From contig NC_087066.1 of the NCBI RefSeq assembly GCF_963678635.1, positions 59,104,312-59,168,311 on the forward strand: a DNA stretch of 64,000 bases, given 5' to 3'. The position numbers and the translations under genes are program-made. The notes beneath the pieces are model-generated. The model made no database searches. It was not told the origin of the DNA and saw only the letters and a list, made by a program, of their open reading frames with translations. Below, in pieces: positions 10,405 through 20,665 of this stretch. Position 1 is the stretch's first letter; each line of letters opens with the position of its first letter. Origin of the DNA: Symsagittifera roscoffensis. Lineage: Eukaryota > Xenacoelomorpha > Acoela > Convolutidae.

Positions 10405-11345
10405 TAGAGAGCTCCTGTTTGGACGTCGCTTCTCTCGACTGGTGCTCGTCGTCTCTGATCTCGTATCCGATCAAAGGTTGCTGGTCGTTTCCGCTGTCGA
10501 GTTGACAGCCCTAGTGTTCGTCTCGGATTGATCGTTCTTCTCAAAGGCGCTTCTCCCAATCGATCTTGTACATCCGTTCTGTGCCCGGGTTCGCTGGAGC
10601 TTTGCGGCCTGTAGATGGTCATGGCTGGGACCGCTCCCAAGCGTGTTTCCAGGTTAGGAGGCACAAATTTTAAAATTGCTGGTTTGTTCGGTGTCTCTTC
10701 CGTCTTCAGCACTCCCGTGTCAAAGAGTTCTACTTCCATTTCATCTAGTCGCTCTTGGAAGACTCTGTTCAACCAAGCGTGTCCCTCGATGCTGTCAAAG
10801 TGGATGCCGTCAGTAGTCATTCTCGCCTGATCCATAGCTCTCAGCTCATGCTCAATGTCCATAAGGATCATCCTTCCGGCATTCCGACTCGCGAGATTCC
10901 TCAGGATGTTGTTCCACCTGATTACTCCTTCACTATGTGTCCTTCCTGCCGCTGTCAACATCTTTGTACTCATTGGTGCAGTGCAGACGGTCAGTACCGC
11001 GCAGTTGAACTTCTGCCAGAGAGTAGTAAATAGGCACACCATCATCGATTCCCACAGTGCCTCTTCCTCATCTGAGCTTCTTGAGATGTTGTTCGTCCCT
11101 ACTAGGATCATCACGTGAGAGATTCTCCCTGGGTTCATCAGCTCTACCATCCGAAATACTTGGGCTATCGTTGCGCCTCCAAACGCCATCACCGTGGTGA
11201 TCCAGGAAGTCCTCAAATTTTGGAGCACTCTGACCAAGCTGTCTCCCAGTATCAGATGTGCTGTCCCCAGTGGCGGTTGCTGCCGGTTTACTGCTGGATT
11301 CCAGGTCGCTCGATTGAAGCTCTCGGATTCGTATCCGGAACTCCT
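10404..11345 (-). CDS. SGNH/GDSL-type hydrolase domain within the gag-like array
   Basis: The frame is open from about 11,345 to TAA at 10,404. All four SGNH signatures are present in order: block I ILGDSLVR (GDS at 11,246-11,238, catalytic Ser), block II AFGGATIAQ (Gly), block III ILVGTNNIS (GxN) and block V DGIHFD (DxxH), spaced over about 170 residues as expected for the fold. An Arg-rich tail follows. The family comprises esterases, lipases and acyl hydrolases. CR1-type non-LTR retrotransposons carry an esterase in ORF1, so precedent exists for one in a retroelement. No ATG clearly marks the start; the upstream ORF (11,623-11,288) is in another frame, so a frameshift near 11,345 probably separates pieces of one polyprotein. 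Substrate unknown. Confidence 0.75.
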   Translation of the reverse strand, partial: RSSGYESESFNRATWNPAVNRQQPPLGTAHLILGDSLVRVLQNLRTSWITTVMAFGGATIAQVFRMVELMNPGRISHVMILVGTNNISRSSDEEEALWESMMVCLFTTLWQKFNCAVLTVCTAPMSTKMLTAAGRTHSEGVIRWNNILRNLASRNAGRMILMDIEHELRAMDQARMTTDGIHFDSIEGHAWLNRVFQERLDEMEVELFDTGVLKTEETPNKPAILKFVPPNLETRLGAVPAMTIYRPQSSSEPGHRTDVQDRLGEAPLRRTINPRRTLGLSTRQRKRPATFDRIRDQRRRAPVERSDVQTGAL

Positions 11346-11623
11346 GTGAAGTTATACTTCATTTGATTGTTCTTCTGTACATCAATCACTCGGGACACTT
11401 TCTTTGCCGGCATCCCTCGGATCTTCCTGTCTGGGATCTTAGAGCTCCTCGTTTGTAACGTTGCATCGCTAACTCGCTCATTGGTCATCGCGTCTTGGGA
11501 GAGTTGTACTCTTCCCGTGTCGTCGATTGTTCCATAGGGTGCAGTCACTCCGGAACCTGGCGCATTCCTGTTGGCCACTAGTCGTCCAGCTGTCTCTATC
11601 AGCTTCCTCATCGTCTGTTCCAC
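11288..11623 (-). CDS. Gag-like segment upstream of the SGNH domain
   Basis: This 111-residue ORF (MEQTMRKLIETAGRLVANRN at its start) is polar with basic patches and no known domain. It ends out of frame with the SGNH hydrolase, most simply because of a frameshift near 11,345. Confidence 0.35.
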   Translation of the reverse strand: MEQTMRKLIETAGRLVANRNAPGSGVTAPYGTIDDTGRVQLSQDAMTNERVSDATLQTRSSKIPDRKIRGMPAKKVSRVIDVQKNNQMKYNFTGVPDTNPRASIERPGIQQ

Positions 11624-11635
11624 GACTGCGTCACC

Positions 11636-11980
11636 TTAAGTATCACTCGGGTCCGGGATTGTCACTCGACCGGTTGCAGCTGGGAGTCGCGTTTCTACAG
11701 TCTGACTCATTTCTCGAGGCGTCAAGAGTTCCATGGGGGACTGCCCACGAGGAATGTCCCTTGTAGGTATCACTTTTTCTACGGCTGCCGTTGACAGCAG
11801 ACGCTCCGATCGCTGCTTGTATTCTCGCCTCAAGCGCTCTATCTCTTTACCCTGCTTCTTATTGCAGTCTTCAAACAACTTCTTCCACATATCCCTATCT
11901 TCTTCTATAGTGAGCATGGTCTTGGTCATCTCGTCCTGCTCCTTTCTAGTCGTCTCCAGCTCTTAATCTCAACTAGATCT
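11636..11980 (-). CDS. Coiled-coil segment of the gag-like polyprotein
   Basis: The open frame encodes heptad-like Glu/Lys/Arg/Leu-rich sequence (EEDRDMWKKLFEDCNKKQ, IERLRREYKQRSERLL) predicted to form a coiled coil, followed by a Thr/Pro-rich linker. In retroelement Gag or ORF1 proteins such a segment usually drives oligomerisation; here that role is inferred. Confidence 0.4.
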
Positions 11981-12270
11981 TGCATGGTTTCGTTCGTTTG
12001 AACCTCCTCTTCCACTCTCGCCCTCGTTGGTGGCACAGCCACTCTCAGTGGTGAACTAGACGAGGCAAGCCTCGCTGTTCATTTCTTGATGCCTTTTTCT
12101 CAGTCCAGGCTTAGGCTTGGTGGGCAAGGGCATCTCACCTGATTGGTAGGTCCTCGAACTTCCCAATCCAGGCTCGTTCGCCAAGCCACTCCCTGAGAGA
12201 GCCCCGTTTCTTCATCTCATCACTCTCATGTTCGGGCGGTCTAGCACTCCTCTTTCTCCGTATGCTGCCA

Positions 12271-12465
12271 TCAATAGGAATCTGTGGGGCGGTCCCCACG
12301 GTTGTCATGACCCAAGATGTTTATCAAGGCGGTCAGCAACATGGCTACCTCTGGGTCCTCAAGAGCGAAGTCTCGATCCATTAGCCGACGATAGATCGCA
12401 TCTACCATTGGTCCTACATATGCCTCTGCGAGGTCCATCAATTGATCCAAGTTGAAATTGTCCAT
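12271..12465 (-). CDS. Probable N-terminus of the gag-like polyprotein (copy A)
   Basis: The ORF starts with ATG at 12,465 after an AT-rich leader (MDNFNLDQLMDLAEAYVGP) and encodes an acidic helical segment of 64 residues before a stop or frameshift. Between 12,270 and 11,980 the coding frame is broken but the base composition stays coding-like. It is the most upstream coding sequence of copy A. Confidence 0.4.
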   Translation of the reverse strand: MDNFNLDQLMDLAEAYVGPMVDAIYRRLMDRDFALEDPEVAMLLTALINILGHDNRGDRPTDSY

Positions 12466-12853
12466 TCTCTTTCGATTTTGATTTGATTATGATTCAACGA
12501 TTTGAACTCAAGTGAGTGATTAAATGATCAATCAGGATCTATAAAAGAGGTCACGAATCTCACACTTGTCAACTTTGCACTAGTTTTGTATTAAAATTTA
12601 TTTGAAACAATCAGATAAAAAGTTTTCGAACTTAAAATTTTCTAAAATCAATCAGTTTCTAAAATTTTGGAGTTCGACATAAGATTGGATAGTCCAAACT
12701 TTGGATCTATTCCTAAGATTGTCATTCAGTTGTTCGTGGTCACTAACTCCTTCTTACCCTTGTGTCTTAATAACATAACACATATCATAAATCCTAACAC
12801 ATATCACACACAACATACATTTAGTATGACGCCCCCCTGTATGCCACCTAAAC
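12466..12853. other. AT-rich leader or terminal-repeat candidate between pol tail and gag-like start
   Basis: This is AT-rich, with no ORF on the minus strand. On the minus strand it lies just upstream of the first gag-like ATG and just downstream of the pol-tail ORF, where an LTR or 5' leader would sit. I found no second copy and no obvious primer-binding site, so an LTR is not demonstrated. Confidence 0.3.
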
Positions 12854-14329
12854 TCAACCTGTACTTAAGTAATATTTCTTATGCAAGTAAACTTGTATAT
12901 TAGTATCAGAGAAGATTACGTGTATCAGCGCGTATAACTCCCGTGGATGCAGTCGTCTTCTGTTCGGATCGTACACTGGAAGCGAAAGCTCCTTCACTTC
13001 CTTTTCCACGTGGAAGTCTCTCAATCTCGTCAAGGACAAGACTAGATTTTCTGGGTCCACGTGCCGCTTCTCCGTCGACCTTGTCACCAAGAAGCATAAA
13101 TACTTTCTCGATATCTGTGACGCCGCTGGAGGCAAGGCTGCTTCACCCCCTATTCCTTCCAAAGGAATTCTATGTTTTTATATTCTCTCTTAAAATCTGC
13201 TGCTAACGCTGTCTTAAAACTCATGTTTTCCTGTATTTCATGCTTTCACGATCTACATCTTGAATCGTGACACTGGTCTCCTTTGGGTCCGACGTCATTT
13301 CGTTTAACCACTCCAAGACACGCAGATTCGTCAACTCTTGTTCGTAGGATTGCTGTTGCTCGTCGTCGAATTCTACCTCGGGTTTCGACCGGTCCTCGAT
13401 CCATTCCTCGTCGTGACCATCGACTATGTCAAAGTCCTGTGACACAGTTATATCTTCTAGACCCATTACTTCTTCCCCTATCTTCTTTAGATCTATCTTG
13501 TCCACTACAAAGTCGTCGCCGTAAGGGTTATGTTTCTTCTTGGATCTTGTCCTGTCATTCTGTCGAGTCCATATCGTGAACGGAAGATCAGGTTCCCAGT
13601 TCTTGGGAACCTCCCTTTGTTCAGCGTCTTGCCAGTCCTCTTATGCGTAGGGTAAAGTTTCACCGTCTGCTTCAATCACCTCATTTGGATCCAGGTCCAG
13701 TGGTGTACTTGTTCCTTCCTCTACGACTTCGTTTCCATCGTTCTTTTCCCTGGTGCCCTTCTCGTTGACATCACAAGCAGGGTCCATCAATAAGTAATCC
13801 CCCTCTTCCATGTCTGCAGGTATACACCAGTCTTCTGTCGATGGATTGTGTGGCTTAATGTTTCCCGGGTGTTGATCTTGAACTCGCCGGCTCTTCTCAC
13901 CGTTCGTCTCCCCGGACAAACAATCTTGCACCATGTTTCGTTCAACCTTTTCAACTTCTTTATCCTGGTCCACAAAGGTAACGGTTTTCTTCTTTTGCGT
14001 ATCGTTCCCCGTTATTTCCGACCGTATGAAGTACTGGTTAAAACCTCGTGTGGTATTGAGGATACTACTTGCTGAACTATTGTCCTACAATCCCACTCGT
14101 TCTCTTTGTGTTTTCGTCTGGACGGCATGATCTTCACCTTCTCACTGACTGTCAGTGATGCCACTCCTGCTGCCCACTCGGGGTCATCTCTGGTCACTTC
14201 TCTCTCTAACAATCCACCCAGCATCCGCATCACTTGCGGTGTGACCTGCACCGTTTTATCCAATAATGAGAGGCTGTTAATGTTCATGCGAGAGAGTTCC
14301 TGCTGGACCAGGTTCGAGCGCAGCAACAA
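12854..14329 (-). pseudogene. Post-RNase H tail of the gypsy-type pol, fragmented
   Basis: Broken ORFs lie at 14,329-14,012, 13,973-13,641, 13,505-13,221 and 13,162-12,854, in the order expected after RNase H. They are acidic and polar (for example MDPACDVNEKGTREKNDG). No HHCC zinc finger or DDE integrase core is recognisable, so the integrase is missing or replaced. The frame breaks are best read as decay. Confidence 0.45.
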
Positions 14330-14808
14330 AACATCAAGGGCACCGGGTCCTTCTTGGATAGGATCTTTATCTCGGCTGCTTTCTCTACAGGTAACTCACG
14401 ATGTCCTGTTATTGGATGTCCAGACTTATCCAACCATCTCGTCAAGGGCAGCGCCTCATAAGTTTCTTTATCCAGTAACGAGAATCCTTCCTTTATTTCT
14501 GCCTGATTGGCTTGCTTCTGTTCCAAACTTTCATAGAACTCGGTTTTCTTGCTGAGGCTGTCAGCATTTTGGTGTTTGTCACGCATACTGTGCTCGATTA
14601 TCATGTGGTAGCCATCTAATATCACTATCCATCTTCCTATATAACTCTGATCCATCGAGTATGTCTTCAACCAGGATAACGCCCTGTTGTCCACGCGTAA
14701 CTTAAAAGGAGCGCTCCCCAAGTATGCGCGGTATTTTTCCACAAATGTGACTACTGCAAACATTTCTGCCTTCGGTGCACCATATTTCATCTCAGTGTCA
14801 CCTAACAC
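14284..14808 (-). CDS. Ty3/gypsy-type RNase H (C-terminal part)
   Basis: Contains KYGAPKAEMFAVV, the DNRALSWL segment and a HQNADSLSKK segment, the typical helix and catalytic regions of gypsy RNase H. Its N-terminal strand (DTDASVVAISGILHQ) is in the previous frame at the end of the RT ORF, so one frameshift near 14,830 separates them. It reads on into a helical linker before losing the frame near 14,284. Confidence 0.8.
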   Translation of the reverse strand: MLGDTEMKYGAPKAEMFAVVTFVEKYRAYLGSAPFKLRVDNRALSWLKTYSMDQSYIGRWIVILDGYHMIIEHSMRDKHQNADSLSKKTEFYESLEQKQANQAEIKEGFSLLDKETYEALPLTRWLDKSGHPITGHRELPVEKAAEIKILSKKDPVPLMFCCCARTWSSRNSLA

Positions 14809-14841
14809 CTTACTGCCATATGCTATGGGACGGAGAACGGT

Positions 14842-15834
14842 TCACCTATTCCATTCTTGCTCCTGATGCAGTATTCCCGAGATGGCTACTACTGATGCGT
14901 CTGTGTCATGAACATACATGCCCTTTTCAGTAGGCATGCCTAGCACTGGCGCTTCGCACAGTTCCCGCTTTATGTTCTCAAAGGCGCTTTGAGCTTCATC
15001 GCTCCATTCGAACTTTTTCCCTTTGTTGCGCATCAGCTTCTGCATCGGATACACCTTGTCTGCATATCCTTTTAAGAGCTCACGGTAATAGTTGGCAAAC
15101 CATAGGAAGCTCATCAGCTGTGTGTCCGCTCTGGGAGCCTTCCATGTCAACACAGCTTCTACTGCTTCCGGGTCCGGTCTCACACCATGACTGTCTACCA
15201 TTCTTCCTAGGTACTTGATCGAATCCCTAAGGATTTCACGTTTCGATGGTTTGCATTTCAAGCCTGCTCTTTTCATGCATCCAAAGACCTCATCGAGCCG
15301 ATCAATGTGGTCTTCCAGGGTCGGTGATGCTATGGCTACGTCATCCACGTAACACATCACAAGATTCCCGTACTTCTTTGTCACTCTGGTCAAAGCCTGA
15401 GCCATCAGTCGTTTGAAGAGTGGCCGTTGCGTTGCACAAGCCGAAGGGCATCTTCTTCCACTGGTACAACCCCAATTCACACGCGAATCCGGTCTTTTCT
15501 TTATACTTCTTCCGCAGAGGGACCTGCCAGAAGGCAGAACCCAAGTCCAATGTGGTGAAGAACTTGGCATCACCAAGTTTAGAGAGGCCCTCGTCTATTC
15601 GCGATATCGGGTACGCATCTTTTATCGTTACCGCGTTCAAGTAGCTAAAGTCGCAACAAAACCTAAGCTGCCCCCTTTCTTTTTCGCCTTTACTACCCCG
15701 CAAGCCCAAGGTGATTTTGAGGGTTCTATCATGTCGTATTTGAGCAACATTTCTATTTCCGCTGGGCACGCTTCCGATGTATGTGGCGTCATTCGTCTTG
15801 CGCCTTCCCTATGGGGAACGGCGCCTCCCTCCAA
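14842..15834 (-). pseudogene. Ty3/gypsy-type reverse transcriptase, one frameshift
   Basis: Two overlapping frames (15,834-15,341 and 15,576-14,842) together carry the RT core: DAYPISRIDEGL, LDLGSAFWQVPL, MPFGLCNA, the catalytic YVDD (15,351-15,340), KCKPSK, LGRMVDSHG and the RT-RNase H connection ending in DTDASVVA. The catalytic box is intact but a frameshift near 15,420 breaks the protein. Domain order (PR, RT, RH) identifies a Ty3/gypsy (Metaviridae-type) element. Confidence 0.9.
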
Positions 15835-15908
15835 TTCGATTTCGTGTTCGACGAAAATACAGCAACCGATATCCGCCTTATGTTTTGAAAATACATCCGC
15901 GTTCCGAT

Positions 15909-16394
15909 TTAAAATTCCCGAAGTAATTCAAAATCTCCCTCGCCTATTTTCCTTTTTAAGTGTTCTATCTCTGGCAAAACCGGTTTGTCAGATTCTAGTT
16001 CGTATGACGAGGGGCGTTCCGGAAAGTTCGAGCAGCTCGATAAGCCGTCGTCCGTTTCGGACTTCATTGAAAACAATTTACGAATAGATTTTAATTCATT
16101 AATCCTTTTTAAAATTTTATCTTTATTGGCATGATAAGGACAGTCTTTCATACTATGTTTCTTCAAGTTTGTCGTCTCTTCATAGTCGGTTCTCATCGGC
16201 AAAGCGTAACCAAGTTTCTTTCCACGCTGGATTGAAACCGTGGTGTCCAGTGTGTTCAATAACACACTGACACACTGTCCGTTTCTAGTTACCGAGAAGC
16301 TCCGGTCTAAAATCACTGAACTTTGACTATTTGGATTCGGTACCAAAAAAACCTGTTTACTATCACTTAACGAATTTATATTTCTCATTTTCAA
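15909..16394 (-). CDS. Pol linker between protease and RT
   Basis: This 161-residue ORF includes a region resembling the post-protease strand found in gypsy pol (VLLNTLDTTVSIQRGKKLGY). It precedes the RT in the same orientation and is separated from it by about 75 bases containing a frame change. Confidence 0.5.
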   Translation of the reverse strand: MKMRNINSLSDSKQVFLVPNPNSQSSVILDRSFSVTRNGQCVSVLLNTLDTTVSIQRGKKLGYALPMRTDYEETTNLKKHSMKDCPYHANKDKILKRINELKSIRKLFSMKSETDDGLSSCSNFPERPSSYELESDKPVLPEIEHLKRKIGEGDFELLREF

Positions 16395-16439
16395 AATTAC
16401 TACTACTGCTTGTCCCGGCTGTAGTTTTATTTTCTATCT

Positions 16440-16808
16440 AAAAAAATTGGTACCTTGTTTTTGTCTGTTATTATTCTATTAATTGGTTTCTTAACATACT
16501 TTCGTTCTGGGTTCCTAATCCTTATTAGACCGTTGTTCAAGTCAATCATCACGTCAAAATTCCTGACAAAAACTCTGCCCAAGATGAATTGGTCAGCGTC
16601 GTCAAAATTCTATACCACCAGGAAGCTCATCCAAAGATCCCGTCCTCCCATGAAGTCCCGAGACCCCTCCGGATTCTTGAATCCGGGGAAATAACACCCT
16701 TTTCTCATCTCCGGAAGGCTGGTTTCTACCCCTCACCGTTGTTGTGAATGGTCTTGCAACAATTGTAGCGACACAATCGTTGCAACTCGGAGCGGTCTCT
16801 GCTAGCAC
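16440..16808 (-). pseudogene. Retroviral-type aspartic protease remnant
   Basis: The C-terminal half of the protease is clear: the frame through 16,600-16,450 encodes DQFILGRVFVRNFDVMIDL followed by a strand with RIRNPERKYV, typical of gypsy proteases. The N-terminal half (16,808-16,602) is in another frame. I do not see a clean DTG/DSG catalytic triplet. Confidence 0.6.
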
Positions 16809-16843
16809 TGCTGCTCGTTCAATTCTCGTTATTGTTTTTCATC

Positions 16844-18064
16844 GCGATTATCGTTGTTGTCACCGTCGCAACTATCGTTGTTCTGTTTTTATTTTGGATG
16901 TCTTCCAAAATGGCCGATTTTGACGTATCTCAGAAATATGACGTCATCGCTCGAAATTTTAAAAATTCAAAATACCCGAATATCCTAGCCTTCACGATTC
17001 GTTCAATCGTCCGAAGAACACCGTTAATCATTTAAAACTGCTAATTCGGAAGGTTAGCTTCTAATAATCCGAAATTGCATTTTCGTCCATCCTGGTCAAA
17101 TGTCACATACTCCCCAGACAGCCCGGTCATTGTCCCCATTGAATTTCGTAATGTTCGTAAAAATGGTACAGTGCCATCGAACAGAATTTACAAAATGCAA
17201 AAAATCACTTTTATCCACGTCATATCGACTCACTGCAGAATATATATGGCACCATACTACACTACTATAGCCTTCCAAATTATTTCACTAATCTGCACTT
17301 TGATGATATGACCTAAAATAAAACCTTTTGTCTGACTTCCAACAGCAATGCCCTGACTTAAAACTTTTTCTCCTAGGTTTTAAAAGGTGTTAGTTTGCAG
17401 GACAGTCCTGCCAACCAACAAGCTAAAATTATCCTACTATGCTTCTTCCCTTCGGAAATTTATTTGTTATTTGTCTTGAATATTAAAACTAAGTAACTCT
17501 GTGGTTAGAAAGAACAATGAAAAAATCTCCCTCTTCAAGAGATTACCCAAGCCTCTCATGTCACCACAAAGTGATCAGTTTTCCTAGTTGATTAAAAACC
17601 ATCATGAAGGCTAGAATATTTAAATATACTCTTCACTCAAGCTTTTCTAAATAAATAATAAGTGTCTCAAAAGCCACTAAATAAAATGAAAATACAAATT
17701 CATAAATGCAACAAATTCTTTAATGTTCAAAACTCAACGAAAAAAGTTTTCTTTCAATTTTAATTACATCTTCGTTGCTTAGTTTTTCACTTGAGTTTTT
17801 TGTCACACACACAAAACAATCCTGAGTTTTAACTTCCTCTCTTTCGTCACTTCTTTGTTTCTTCTTTTTTCGTCGTTTAGAAGTGCTAAAACTTCTAGAT
17901 TCTTCTAATTTTGTTTCTTTTTGCAACTTGTTCTTCGGCCATTTGTCAATGCTCCATCTCCTCCTCCTGCGATATTGACTCTGCACTTTCAGTTTCTGTG
18001 TCTTGTAACCAATCGGTAGCTATTCTGACGCTGTTGGAAGCAGTCCTCCAACACTTCTGCTCTT
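16844..18064. repeat. 3' spacer of copy B (direct repeat of 2,951-4,089)
   Basis: This matches the spacer beyond copy A base for base except for scattered changes and small indels. It lies directly against the protease remnant (16,808). The plus-strand ORF of copy A (3,177-3,503) is truncated here (17,075-17,311), and a basic minus-strand ORF at 17,986-17,720 is a continuation of the low-complexity tail. Confidence 0.8.
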
Positions 18065-19549
18065 CTACCTTTTGCTTACAACAAGGTAGGGGGTCAACGT
18101 TAGATTCTCTGTTCCGTTTCTCTCCAAATCTTCCTTCAACATCTCTTCTTTCTCCCTTCCATCACGTTCACTCATCCTGGAGATTCTCTTTACGGCGGTG
18201 GTCACTGCATTCCGATGAGTTGCAAAAGCTCGCTTGAAAGCTCCTGCTCCAATTTCCAGCTGATACGTACTGTACACTCTGCCGTGCTTCGACATATGCT
18301 TCTTGGCATATTCGTACAACCATGCAGTCATGTTGGCTCTAAACCATGGCATCAGTCGTCTTCTTGCCCATATCTTTTTCATTTCCATCGGAATGTTCAG
18401 AATCTTGCACATTGTCTCAAAAAGATCTAAATCTTTTAGAGAATCCAATTTCTGCAATTGTTATCTCGTTGGTGGTTCCTGTCTATTGTTCTCCTTCACA
18501 TAAGCTTCCAGCCATCGCATCGCCATCATAACTCCCACTGTCACTATCTTTATGGGCCGTGATGAGTCTGGTAAACCCATGGAGAGCAGCTCTCCAGAGT
18601 CACCGATCAACACCAGATTACTACGCCCGGGATACCACCATGTTTGCAGCAAGCAATGGCTGGGAAACTCATCATGTGTTAACATGATGCTCCTCCAATT
18701 ACGCTGTACCGAAGCTTCCAGTAGTGGTTCCACTTCCATCATCACTCGGTGGACTTCATCATTCTCATCTATTGTGTTGTAATCCGTAACGGTTGATTTC
18801 TCTGTTTTTGTCTTTCAAAGTCACTGAATGAAGTTCCCACTGACGTATCCAATGAACTTCTTTACCAGTATCGGTTCCAACTCCTCCTTAGTTCTCTCTG
18901 GAACTGCTGAGAACATTTTGCACAGTTACTCATAAGACATTGTCGCTAGTCTTACACACTTTGGCACTGAGAAGGACTGATCCAAGATCGTTCTCGTAAT
19001 TTTTACATTCAAAGCTGCGAAATGCACTGGGTATCTGCTCTTGCACATTGGAGCTAGTGTCGATCCCAACAAATACCGCGCTCCCGATGGTCTGCGATAA
19101 GTTTCACTGTGTCGCATGTTCATTTCCGCCTCGATCGCTTCTCTCCATTTTCTTATATGCTTTTGCTCAGTCTGCAAAACTCCTGGGAACACTTCTGCCT
19201 TGATGGCCGTGACCATCTCATGTTTCTGTTCTAGATTCAATAGTGACTCTAAAGAACCAAATATGCTGTAGAATCCTAGTGAAGTCACTAGATTCACCTC
19301 GGTTCCTCCATGGAAATCTGCGATCAGCTCCGTTTCCGTTTTCGCTTTCATCACAATATTCCCAAATAATATTGTCAACTGCTTGTGTTGTTTCTCCAGG
19401 GTTTTCATGCAATCTAGGCCTCCACAAACGTGACCCTCCAGTCCACAGACATCTGCTAGACAGCCACCAGGTTTAACCCAGTCCTCTGGTCCCCAGCCAC
19501 AAAACTCTGCTTTGTCTTCTCCGTTGCTCCTAGAGGCTGTTGTCATCAC
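18065..19549 (-). pseudogene. Copy B last gag-like ORF
   Basis: This homologue of the ORF at 1-1604 is in three pieces: 19,549-18,926 (207 residues, starting at the TGATG overlap), 18,745-18,461 and 18,457-18,065. It has the Cys-rich region DVCGLEGHVCGGLDC, SVPKCVRLATMS and IWARRRLMPWF. Stops near 18,920 and 18,460 interrupt it. It retains the segment of about 480 bases deleted from copy A. Confidence 0.7.
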
Positions 19550-19866
19550 GTTACAGATGATATTAAGATCACGCAGATTACAGTCTGAATTGGTTCCCTC
19601 TGTACATCTTGTGTTGCAAGTAGTATCAAATCAGCATTGGGACTAGGACACCATGAGGGTCTCATCAGTTCCCATACCACCATCAAGCTCGTTCTCAGTA
19701 ATTCATCTGAGAATCCTAATCCAAACTCTACTCGTTTGTCGGATTCTGGCACGGAAGGTGCAGTCACCTTTTCCTCCAAGACCAGTGCCAGCCTGGTCTG
19801 CTGATTAGCAGCGCTTGAAAGAGAGTAATCAAAGAAGCAATCGCATATGTCTTCATTCAGGAATGG
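19546..19866 (-). CDS. Small gag-like ORF upstream of the TGATG junction (copy B)
   Basis: Equivalent to 5,158-5,480, nearly identical in sequence. It ends in TGA, whose last base starts the overlapping ATG of the next ORF. Confidence 0.45.
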   Translation of the reverse strand, partial: PFLNEDICDCFFDYSLSSAANQQTRLALVLEEKVTAPSVPESDKRVEFGLGFSDELLRTSLMVVWELMRPSWCPSPNADLILLATQDVQREPIQTVICVILISSVT

Positions 19867-19869
19867 ATT

Positions 19870-20650
19870 CTACGCTACCCCTATGATTCCTGACACGTTA
19901 CTGTAGGACTTCTTCCTGATCGGTCCACAGTATTCACTGGATTTCGGCATTGCTCCCATAGATTCCTTAATGACCCTTAGCTCTTTCTTTGAGAATCTCC
20001 TGATTTCATCTAATTTCTTCATGGGTTCTAGCTCCACAGGTTCTTTCATGTTCACGCTCATTGGTTTACTTTGATGCACGTCCAGCAGTGCTAACAAGAG
20101 TAAGGCTTTCGCTCGTTCATCGCCTTCTCTCAGCATCTTGACACAGGTGTTGAAGGCTGGCACTGACGTTTTCTCTATCATGAACCGAATGAAACAGAGA
20201 GCGTCTCTCCGCTTCGCGCACGCTACTGCCATTCCCTCTTGGACTATCAGATCTCTCATGCTCGTCATCGGGAATACCTTGTCTTCCTTTGATCTTTTCC
20301 TCTCTTCTGAATCATATTGCCCGCGAGTAAGTCCGATCATGCACCAGGCGAACCGCAGCTGTAATTCAGTTCTCACGTAAGGCAATGCTATCAGAGCGTG
20401 TATCTTCGGTGTGGTCCTCATTTCTTCTTCGAAGTACCGTAACACTACTGCTTTACATGGAAGTCTCACCAACTTCTCAATCGTCTCTGTCTGCATCTCA
20501 GACGATGCTTAGAGTCCCATTTGCTTTCTGCTTGAGGGTGGTGCCTTGCATCATGGTCTTCAGATAACCTTCCATGGCACTTTTGTCTTCCAGAGTCATT
20601 AAGTATCCTCTGGCCGAGTTTCTGTACTCCAACATCTCCATGTATCCGCC
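19870..20650 (-). pseudogene. Gag-like segment (copy B equivalent of 5,482-6,420)
   Basis: A 208-residue open frame (20,496-19,870) ends at the same stop as copy A. Upstream, a frameshift and stop near 20,500-20,660 separate it from the 232-residue ORF that copy A shows in frame. Confidence 0.55.
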
Positions 20651-20665
20651 GGCGGGTTCTTCTAT

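Noticed and set aside
12466-12853. LTR between the pol tail and the gag-like start
   Set aside because: No second copy, no clear TG...CA ends and no primer-binding site could be seen, so I list it only as a candidate region.
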